A DNA stretch of 41,243 bases from assembly GCA_030747035.1 (NCBI GenBank), contig JASLLM010000010.1, positions 1 to 41,243 on the forward strand, given 5' to 3'. Made by a program: the position numbers and the translations under genes. Position 1 is the first letter of the stretch, and every line of letters begins with the position of its first letter. Below, one piece after another: positions 32,946 to 39,802 of this stretch. Under the pieces are notes generated by a model. That model worked only from the letters and a program-made list of their open reading frames with translations, had not been told where the DNA came from and searched no databases. The stretch is from Alphaproteobacteria bacterium. Lineage in GTDB: Bacteria > Pseudomonadota > Alphaproteobacteria > GCA-2731375.

Positions 32946-35360
32946 TCAGCCGCGCAGGCGTTTGCCCAGGGGGTCAAACAGGGGTTCGGTGATCAGGGTT
33001 GCGGGGCGGCGTTCGCCGAGGATTTCGATTTCGAAGGCCGCGCCGGTGGCGATCATGGCCACGGGGACGAAGCCCAGAGCCACGCTCTTGCCCACATAGT
33101 GGGCATAGCCGCCGGAGGTCACCATGCCGACCACCGTGCCGTCCTTCCAGATCGGTTCGTCGGCCCAAACGTCAGCGTCATCCGCCTCCACCACCAAAGT
33201 GACCAGGCGCCGGGCGGGCGGGTTGTCCCTTTCGGCCAGAGCCGCCGCGCGGCCGATGAAGTCGCCCTTGTTGAAATTCACGAAGCGGTCCAGGCCGGTT
33301 TCCCCAGGCGTGTAGTCGGGCTTGTACTCCCGCAGCCAGGATCCGAAGCCTTTCTCCAGACGCAGGGACATCATCGCCCGCATGCCGAAGGGCCGCAGGC
33401 CGAACTCATCGCCGGCCGCTGTAAGGGCCTGATAGAGGGCGGCCTGATCTTCGCGCGGCACGTAGATTTCATAGCCCAGATCGCCGGTGTAGGAGATCCG
33501 GCAAACAATGGCCGCCAGTTCGCCCACCGCCATCTCGCGCACGCCAAGAAATGGGAAGCTATCGGAAGACAGATCCTGATTACTCAGGCGGGAAAGCAGA
33601 TCCCGCGCCCGTGGACCGGCAATCTGGAAACCTATGCGCTCATCGGAAATATTGCGTATTTGCACGCCTGGGCTGGGCAATTGGCCCTCGAACCAACGCA
33701 TATGATAAGCCTGGGCAGCGTAGGAGCCGATGATCTGAAACCTTTCCGGGTTGATACGGGAAACTGTTAGATCGCCGATCAATTTGCCCAGAGGGTTCAG
33801 CATGGGGCTCAGGGTAATGCGGCCCACGGCTGGCATGCGGTTGGCCAGAACCCGGTTCAACCAGGCTTCGGCGCCGGGGCCGGTGACCTGGAACTTGGAA
33901 AAATTGTGGATTTCGTTCAGACCCACCGCGGTGCGCACCGCATGGCACTCGGCGGCCACCGCATCGTGGGCGTTGGAGCGGCGAAAGCTGGGGATCTCGT
34001 AGGGCGTTTCTCCCTCGGGGGCGAAATAGTTCACCACTTCCATGCCATGGGCGGCGCCGAATACGGCGTTCTGTTGCTTCCAGATATCGTAGGCCGGCGT
34101 GGTATGCAGGGGCCGGGCGGCGGGCAGTTCCTCGTTGGGATAGGTAATGGCGAAGCGCCTTTGATAATTCTCCATCACCTTCACGCGGGTATAGTCCGGC
34201 GTCGTGTAGTCGCCGAAGCGGGCCACATCCATGGCGAAGACATCCGATGACGGCTCCCCCTCGATCATCCATTCGGCCACGGTCCGGCCGACGCCGCCGC
34301 CCTGGCTGAAGCCCGCCATCACCGCGCAGGCGGACCAATAGCCGGGCAGCCCCGGCACCGGACCCACCAATGGGTTGCCGTCGGGGGCAAATGTGAAGGG
34401 TCCGTTGATCACCCGCTTGATGCCGGCCTTGGCCAGGCAGGGGTAGCGGTGGTAGGCCTCCGTCAAGGGCGCTTCGATCCGGTCCAGTTTGTCGGGCAGC
34501 AGTTCGGCGCCGAAGTCCCATGATGTGCCGTTCACCGCCCAGGGCTCACAGGCCTGCTCGTAAATGCCGATGACCAGGCCCCGGCCTTCCTGGCGAAAAT
34601 AGCTCTCGCCGGCGGGATCCATGACATGGGGCAGTTCCGTCTCCCGTTCGTAAACCTCGGCGATATCGTCACTGACCAGATATTGATGCTCCATAGGGTG
34701 CAGGGGCAAATAGACCCCCGCCATGGCGCCGACCTCGCGGGCCCAAAGGCCGGCGGCGTTGACCACATATTGGCAATTGATCGTGCCCTGTTCCGTTACC
34801 ACGTCCCAGCTGTCGTCCGGTTTGCGAAGCAATTCCCGGACATGGGTGCGCAGATGGATCTCGGCCCCGCCCATGCGGGCCGCCTTGGCATAGGCCTGGG
34901 TGGTGCCGGAGGGGTCCAGATGGCCGTCCAGGGGATCATAAAGGCCGCCCAGAATATCGTCCGTGTTGAGGACGGGGCAGAGCTGCTTGATCTCTTCGGG
35001 ACCGATGATTTCCGTGTCCAGGTCCATGTTGCGGTGTTTGGCGCGTTCGGCCTTGAGAAAATCCATACGGTTGGGATCGGTGGCGATGGTCACGCCGCCC
35101 ACATGATGCAAGCCGCAGGATTGCCCGGTAATTTCCTCCAACTCCCGGTACAGGCGGATGGTGTAGCCCTGCAGGGCGGCAATGTTGGGATCGGCGTTCA
35201 GGGTATGAAATCCCCCCGCCGCATGCCAGGTGGAGCCTGAGGTCAGCTCCGCCCGTTCGATCAGAACCACGTCGTCCCAACCGAACTTGGTCAGATGGTA
35301 CAGCACGCTGCAACCGACGACGCCGCCGCCGATGACGACAACACGGGCATGGGATTTCAT
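32946..35360 (-). CDS. Dimethylglycine/sarcosine dehydrogenase-like FAD and folate enzyme
   Basis: The 804-residue protein has an FAD-binding DAO domain (VVVIGGGVVGCSVLYHL) and the flavinylation-type motif SGSTWHAAGG, with His46 as the probable covalent FAD link. An FAO_M linker (about 370-425) and a GcvT-like aminomethyltransferase domain (about 430-795, with LGYEIYVPRED and RLEKGFGSW) follow. Such enzymes demethylate dimethylglycine or sarcosine and pass the carbon to tetrahydrofolate as 5,10-methylene-THF. The BHMT-like gene in convergent orientation supports dimethylglycine. ATG 35360 (MKSHARVVVIGGG) is used; the longer track start is not supported. Length is close to bacterial relatives. 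Confidence 0.9.
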   Translation of the reverse strand: MKSHARVVVIGGGVVGCSVLYHLTKFGWDDVVLIERAELTSGSTWHAAGGFHTLNADPNIAALQGYTIRLYRELEEITGQSCGLHHVGGVTIATDPNRMDFLKAERAKHRNMDLDTEIIGPEEIKQLCPVLNTDDILGGLYDPLDGHLDPSGTTQAYAKAARMGGAEIHLRTHVRELLRKPDDSWDVVTEQGTINCQYVVNAAGLWAREVGAMAGVYLPLHPMEHQYLVSDDIAEVYERETELPHVMDPAGESYFRQEGRGLVIGIYEQACEPWAVNGTSWDFGAELLPDKLDRIEAPLTEAYHRYPCLAKAGIKRVINGPFTFAPDGNPLVGPVPGLPGYWSACAVMAGFSQGGGVGRTVAEWMIEGEPSSDVFAMDVARFGDYTTPDYTRVKVMENYQRRFAITYPNEELPAARPLHTTPAYDIWKQQNAVFGAAHGMEVVNYFAPEGETPYEIPSFRRSNAHDAVAAECHAVRTAVGLNEIHNFSKFQVTGPGAEAWLNRVLANRMPAVGRITLSPMLNPLGKLIGDLTVSRINPERFQIIGSYAAQAYHMRWFEGQLPSPGVQIRNISDERIGFQIAGPRARDLLSRLSNQDLSSDSFPFLGVREMAVGELAAIVCRISYTGDLGYEIYVPREDQAALYQALTAAGDEFGLRPFGMRAMMSLRLEKGFGSWLREYKPDYTPGETGLDRFVNFNKGDFIGRAAALAERDNPPARRLVTLVVEADDADVWADEPIWKDGTVVGMVTSGGYAHYVGKSVALGFVPVAMIATGAAFEIEILGERRPATLITEPLFDPLGKRLRG

Positions 35361-35433
35361 GGCTTGTCTCCCCCGATCCGAACAACGCGGTTCGCGCGTT
35401 TCCATTATCTCCCAATTGCGCTAGAAGAAAACC

Positions 35434-36135
35434 ATGTTGGTGAATGGGGCAGACTTGGTGGCGCATCATTCCGGCGCCGTATTCTGGCCGGAACAATCCC
35501 TGCTGATGGTCGCTGATCTGCATCTGGAGAAGGGCTCGTCCCGGGCCGACCGAGGCCGCTTCCTGCCGCCCTATGATACGGCGGTAACTCTGCGCCGGCT
35601 ATCGGCGGTCATCACGGAATTCGCGCCCGCGACGGTGGCCTGTCTGGGCGACAGCTTTCACGATGGAGGGGCCGAGGGGCGGCTGTCCGACGGCGATACC
35701 GCCGCGATCCAGGCGATGACAGGCGCGCGGGAGTGGTTCTGGATCCTTGGCAATCATGATCCCCGCCCGCCGGCGCACCTGGGCGGCGTGGGCCTTGAGC
35801 AAGCAGAGCGCGGGCCGTTGATTTTGCGCCATGTCGCCAATGGTGGCGCGGCGGGAGAGGTCGCCGGTCATCTGCATCCAAAGGCCAGTGTTCGCCTGCG
35901 CGGCCGCCGGCTGACCCGGCGCTGCTTCATCTCGGACGATCTGCGCCTGATCCTGCCGGCCTTTGGCGCCTATACCGGCGGTTTGGATGTCGGCGATCCG
36001 GCCTTTAGTGCGATCTTTCCCGGGCCATTCCGGGTTTATCTGCTGGGGCGGGATCGGGTACATGCCTTTCCATCGAACCGGCTGGATGCACGCCCGGGCG
36101 ATGAAGGCTTCGTGCATCAATTGGAGCGGTTCTAG
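35434..36135 (+). CDS. pdeM: Ligase-associated DNA damage response endonuclease PdeM (metallophosphoesterase)
   Basis: The 233-residue calcineurin-like phosphoesterase has the metal motifs VADLHLEKGSS, CLGDSFHDGG, ILGNHDPRPP and VAGHLHPKASV. LRGRRLTRRCF, LPAFGAYTGGLDV and the ending are characteristic of PdeM proteins, usually encoded with the Lhr-type helicase and an ATP-dependent DNA ligase. Those partners are not in the window, so the gene is isolated here. It diverges from the dehydrogenase gene with 73 bp between them. ATG 35434 is the only reasonable start. Confidence 0.88.
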   Translation: MLVNGADLVAHHSGAVFWPEQSLLMVADLHLEKGSSRADRGRFLPPYDTAVTLRRLSAVITEFAPATVACLGDSFHDGGAEGRLSDGDTAAIQAMTGAREWFWILGNHDPRPPAHLGGVGLEQAERGPLILRHVANGGAAGEVAGHLHPKASVRLRGRRLTRRCFISDDLRLILPAFGAYTGGLDVGDPAFSAIFPGPFRVYLLGRDRVHAFPSNRLDARPGDEGFVHQLERF

Positions 36136-36141
36136 AGTCGC

Positions 36142-36768
36142 TCAAGCTATCCGGGCGATGGTTTCAGTCACCGAACAGGCGCGACAGCAGTCCGCGCCGC
36201 TCCCGTGGCCGCCGCGCGGCGGCCTCCTCCTGGCGCATTTCCAACTGTTGCGACAGGCGCATGACCTTGCGCTCCAGGGGCGCCATGGCCAAACTGGCCG
36301 TTCCGCCTTGGCTTCGGCCTCGCGCACCCGCTCCTGCATCGGCCCTGCATCGTCCTGGCCGCCCTTCTGCAGGGCCTCCAATTTGGTTTCCAGTTCCTCT
36401 TCCAGCTTCCGGACATTTTCCCTAACCGGCGTCACGGCTTTCTCAATGGGTTCCTCGACCTCGGCTCGGCCCCGCTGTGCGGCCTCCTCTGCGGCCTTCT
36501 CCGCGGCCTTCTCCGCCCGTGCGTTCTGCTTGTGGATGAGTTCGGACAGGGATTCGATTGCGTCGGTCAATTCGTTCAATGGCGCGGACGGCAATTCAGA
36601 TTTTACCGGCGCCAGTTCCTGGCCCTGAATGGATTCCTTGGCGCTTTCCATGATGACGCGGCTCAGCCATTCACCGATGGTCAGGCCGGCGCGCCGCGCC
36701 GCCACCTTTGCCGCCACCCGGCATTCGGGCTCGACGCCACTAACGCTCCATCGAGACTTTTGCGCCAT
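36142..36768 (-). CDS. PodJ-like N-terminal/coiled-coil protein, probably frameshifted near 36300
   Basis: The start, RWSVSGVEPECRVAAKVAARRAGLTIGEWL (quoted here as RAGLTIGEWLSRVI), resembles the N-terminus of PodJ and related polarity or localisation proteins. A long coiled coil (about 70-155) of Ala, Glu and Lys follows. After EAKAERP the annotated frame becomes Trp/Arg/Cys-rich nonsense to 36142. In another frame the sequence continues as a natural coil, LERKVMRLSQQLEMRQEEAA, ending RRGLLSRLFGD with a TGA at 36164-36166. A single missing G near 36297-36301 would explain this. The intact protein would thus be about 200 residues. It is convergent with pdeM, and function is unproven. Confidence 0.65.
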   Translation of the reverse strand: MAQKSRWSVSGVEPECRVAAKVAARRAGLTIGEWLSRVIMESAKESIQGQELAPVKSELPSAPLNELTDAIESLSELIHKQNARAEKAAEKAAEEAAQRGRAEVEEPIEKAVTPVRENVRKLEEELETKLEALQKGGQDDAGPMQERVREAEAKAERPVWPWRPWSARSCACRNSWKCARRRPPRGGHGSGADCCRACSVTETIARIA

Positions 36769-36932
36769 TGCAACTTTGCCTGCTTATCGACAACACCCCA
36801 CTACTACCTGGGAAACCTAACCGCAAAACCGGTGCCGTGCAACGCACGGACATCCAAGGGTTTTGGCCTTGAATTGAATGACTTAGCCATTGTCGGTCCA
36901 GTTTAACCGGCGCCAGGGGGTGTAATGTCATG
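36769..36932. other. Intergenic region with a small perfect hairpin
   Basis: These 164 bp separate two minus-strand transcription units and should hold the end of the E1 operon and the promoter of the PodJ-like gene. A perfect inverted repeat, CCGTGC-AAC-GCACGG, lies at 36835-36849. There is no T-run, so it may be an operator rather than a terminator. No ORF fits. Confidence 0.35.
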
Positions 36933-37910
36933 TTATCGTTGCATTTGCTCCAGGGCTGTCGCGAGTATTTTTGCCGGCGTGATGCGCAAAAGGTCCTCCA
37001 GGGGTTTGGCGTAGGAGATCGGCGCGCGCGGGGCGCCAAGGCGGCGAATCGGTGCGACCAGGACATGCGCCATGTGTTCCGCCACCGTGGCCGCGATTTC
37101 GGCCCCGAAGCCGCCAACCTGTACCGCCTCGTGCACTACCATCAGGCGTTTGGTCTTCTCGACCGAGGCAAAGACCATGTCCTGATCCCAGGGCCAGAGG
37201 GTACGCAGGTCGACAATTTCCATATCGATGCCTTTTTCGGCCGCCAGTTCGGCGGCCTGCTCCGCCACGCCAACCATCTTGGACCAGGTCACAAGGGTCA
37301 CATCGGCGCCTTCCCGGGCCAGACGGGCCGGGCCCAGGGGCACCAGGAAATCATCGTCATCGGGCACCTCGCCTTCCAGGGCCCAGTTATCCTTGTGTTC
37401 GATATAGATCACCGGATCGTCGCAACGGATGGCGGATTTCAGCAGGCCCTTGTTGTCCGCCGGGGTGTATGGCGCGGCCACCACCAGGCCCGGAATATGG
37501 GTGTACCAGGCCTCCAGGGATTGTGAATGCTGGGCGGCGGAACTGCGCCACATGCCGCTGGGCTGGCGGATCACCATGGGCACGCGGGCCTGGCCGCCGA
37601 ACATGAAGCGGGCCTTGGCCGCCTGGTTGACCATTTCATCCACAGCGCACAGGGCAAAATCGGCGAAGCGCATCTCCACCACCGGGCGGGTGCCGACCAG
37701 GGCGGCGCCGACCGAGGCGCCCATGATGGTGGCTTCCGAAATGGGCGTATCGGCGATCCGTTCCGGCCCGAACTCGTCAATCAGGCCCCGGTATTGCCCG
37801 AACACACCACCCCGGCCCAGATCCTCGCCCAGGGCCCAGACCGATGGGTCCCGGCGCATTTCCTCCGCCACCGCCTGGCAGCCGGCTTCCTGATAGCTGA
37901 TAACACTCAT
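36933..37910 (-). CDS. 2-oxoacid/acetoin dehydrogenase E1 beta subunit (transketolase-type)
   Basis: The 325-residue protein has E1 beta features: ALGEDLGRGGVFGQYRGL, SEATIMGASVGAALVGTRPVVE (quoted in part), and EIVDLRTLWPWDQDMVFASV followed by VHEAVQVGGFGAEI. It forms an alpha2-beta2 TPP-dependent decarboxylase with the E1 alpha encoded upstream. ATG 37910 overlaps the E1 alpha stop as ATGA. No lipoyl E2 or E3 gene follows; the next minus-strand gene is unrelated. Pyruvate, branched-chain 2-oxoacids and acetoin are all possible substrates. Confidence 0.92.
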   Translation of the reverse strand: MSVISYQEAGCQAVAEEMRRDPSVWALGEDLGRGGVFGQYRGLIDEFGPERIADTPISEATIMGASVGAALVGTRPVVEMRFADFALCAVDEMVNQAAKARFMFGGQARVPMVIRQPSGMWRSSAAQHSQSLEAWYTHIPGLVVAAPYTPADNKGLLKSAIRCDDPVIYIEHKDNWALEGEVPDDDDFLVPLGPARLAREGADVTLVTWSKMVGVAEQAAELAAEKGIDMEIVDLRTLWPWDQDMVFASVEKTKRLMVVHEAVQVGGFGAEIAATVAEHMAHVLVAPIRRLGAPRAPISYAKPLEDLLRITPAKILATALEQMQR

Positions 37911-38920
37911 GACGAACTCTCCCAAACCGGCGCGCCGATATCCTGAATATCCGCGAAGGCGTGCTGCAGCGCCGGTGTCTCGGCGGCCTCGGCCGTCTCG
38001 GCGACCCGGGCCATTTCACCCGCCGCCGCGCTGTCGATCGCGGCCAGGTCGCTGTCCGCTAGCCCGAGGCGGCGCAGCTCTCCCGCCGCGCGAACCAGGG
38101 GGTCCACATCCCATTGCGCCGCCGCGTGGTCCTGATCCCGGTACAATGCCGGGTCGACCGAGGTATGGCCCTTCAAACGATAGGTCCGGGCACTGAGAAA
38201 CATCGGTCCGCCACCGCCCCGAATTCGCGGGATCAGATCGCCGACCAGGCCGTCGACGGCGGCGACATCGTTGCCATCGACCTCATATGCTTCCAAGCCA
38301 AGGCTTTCGGCGCGGGCATTGGCGCCGCCACCGCCCGTAACCGCATCGGAATGAGTGGTGGAGGCGAAGCCGTTCTGTTCGCAGACAAACAGCACCGGCA
38401 GTTTGAATACCGTGGCCCAGTTCAGCCCCTCCATGAATGGGCCCCGGTTGATGGCGCCGTCGCCGAAGAAACAGACGACGACCTTGTCCTCGCCCATCAG
38501 TTTGGCGCCATGGGCCGCGCCCACCGCGATGGGAATGCCGGCCGCGACAACGCCGTTGGCGCCCAGCATACCGACCTCGAAATCCGCGATATGCATGGAG
38601 CCGCCCTTGCCCCCGCAAGTACCCCCCTCCTTGCCAAACAGCTCCAGCATCATCGCGCCCGGGTCCGTGCCCTTGGCGATGCAATGGCCATGGCCCCGAT
38701 GGGTCGTGGTGATCTGATCCGTACGGCGCAGGTTGGCGCAGACGCCGGCGGCGACTGCCTCCTGGCCGATGGACAGATGCACCGCACCGCCCACAAGGCC
38801 ATCGAGAGAGGCTTTTTCCGCCGCCTCCTCAAAGGCGCGGATGCGGCGCATGGTACGATAGAGGTCGACCAGACGGTCCCGGTCGATATTATGGCTGGGA
38901 TGGGCGGCGTCGTTGGGCAC
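37907..38920 (-). CDS. 2-oxoacid/acetoin dehydrogenase E1 alpha subunit
   Basis: The 337-residue protein carries the TPP motif GDGAINRGPFMEGLNWA. It also has HLSIGQEAVAAGVCANLRRTD, THRGHGHCIAKG and GGKGGSMHI, as in E1 alpha and AcoA proteins. The AcoA-like look (GHGHCIAKGTDP and a C-terminus near 335 residues) makes acetoin or pyruvate more likely than branched-chain acids. The start is GTG 38920, with GGAGG seven bases upstream. It heads a two-gene operon that diverges from the duplicated-domain gene. Confidence 0.92.
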   Translation of the reverse strand: MPNDAAHPSHNIDRDRLVDLYRTMRRIRAFEEAAEKASLDGLVGGAVHLSIGQEAVAAGVCANLRRTDQITTTHRGHGHCIAKGTDPGAMMLELFGKEGGTCGGKGGSMHIADFEVGMLGANGVVAAGIPIAVGAAHGAKLMGEDKVVVCFFGDGAINRGPFMEGLNWATVFKLPVLFVCEQNGFASTTHSDAVTGGGGANARAESLGLEAYEVDGNDVAAVDGLVGDLIPRIRGGGGPMFLSARTYRLKGHTSVDPALYRDQDHAAAQWDVDPLVRAAGELRRLGLADSDLAAIDSAAAGEMARVAETAEAAETPALQHAFADIQDIGAPVWESSS

Positions 38921-38989
38921 GGTAATCCTCCGATAAGCAAACTACGGCGCACTTGTATCGGTTTTTTGGCTTCTATAGAAGGGCGGCCT

Positions 38990-39799
38990 ATGGATATTCA
39001 AATCGTCACCGCGCCGACGGTCACCAAGTTGGGGCCAGAGCATATGGGCCAGGTCCTGATCGCCGGCAGCCATGGCGGCGTTTATGCCGGTTATCTTGCC
39101 GCCAAGGCCGGGGCGCGGGCAATTATCCTGAATGATGCGGGCGGCGGTTTGGACGGCGCGGGCTTTGCCTCGCTGCCCTATCTGGATGATCTGGGCCGTC
39201 CCGGCGCCACCGTGGCACACGACAGCGCGCGCATTGGCGATGGCGCCGACATGGCCAGCCGCGGCGTGATCTCTCATGTGAACGAAACGGCGGCCGCGCT
39301 GGGCTGTGCCGCTGGGCAGACCGCCATGGCCTGCGCCGAGGCCATGTGCGCCGCACCCGCGCCGTCGGGCGATGCACCGGCCTATGAAGAGGCGCGGTTC
39401 CTGTTCTCCGGGGAAGGGGAGACACCGGAGATCTGGGGGATCGATTCCGCCTCGCTGTTACGCACGGAAGATGTCGGTCAGATTGTTCTGACCGCCTCTC
39501 ATGGCGCCCTGCTGGGTGGGGAGGCTGCCTCGGCCATCAAATATGATGTTCTGGCCTGTGCCTTCAATGACGCCGGCGTGGGTATCGAGAATATCGGTGT
39601 CAGCCGGCTGCCGGCCCTGGATCAGCGCGAGATCGCCGCCGTGACGGTGGATTGCCAGACCGCGCGCATCGGTGATGCCCGTTCCATGTGGCAGACAGGT
39701 ATCATATCGCATCTGAACAAAACCGCCGCCGCCCTGGGCGTTGGCGCGGGCGACAGCCTGCAAACATTCGCAAGAAAGGCCCAATCGGGAGAGAGTTAG
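38990..39799 (+). CDS. Unknown protein with two tandem copies of one domain
   Basis: I do not recognise the family of this 269-residue protein. It consists of two similar parts of about 100 residues. Part one (about residues 12-110) has IAGSHGG, ILNDAGGGLD, DSARIGDG and GVISHVNETAAALG. Part two (about 160-265) has LTASHGA, AFNDAGVGIE, QTARIGDAR and GIISHLNKTAAALG. The repeated SHG, NDAG, ARIGD and ISHxN motifs suggest a pseudo-twofold enzyme or ligand-binding protein. There is no signal peptide or membrane span. ATG 38990 follows AAGGGCGG; the huge upstream track extension is an antisense shadow of E1 alpha. It ends three bases before the TPP enzyme gene, so the two probably act in one pathway. 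Confidence 0.85.
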   Translation: MDIQIVTAPTVTKLGPEHMGQVLIAGSHGGVYAGYLAAKAGARAIILNDAGGGLDGAGFASLPYLDDLGRPGATVAHDSARIGDGADMASRGVISHVNETAAALGCAAGQTAMACAEAMCAAPAPSGDAPAYEEARFLFSGEGETPEIWGIDSASLLRTEDVGQIVLTASHGALLGGEAASAIKYDVLACAFNDAGVGIENIGVSRLPALDQREIAAVTVDCQTARIGDARSMWQTGIISHLNKTAAALGVGAGDSLQTFARKAQSGES

Positions 39800-39802
39800 A
39801 GC

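Noticed and set aside
38114-38989. Long N-terminal extension of the duplicated-domain protein in the track
   Set aside because: It is antisense to E1 alpha and low-complexity. ATG 38990 has a ribosome site and begins the conserved part.
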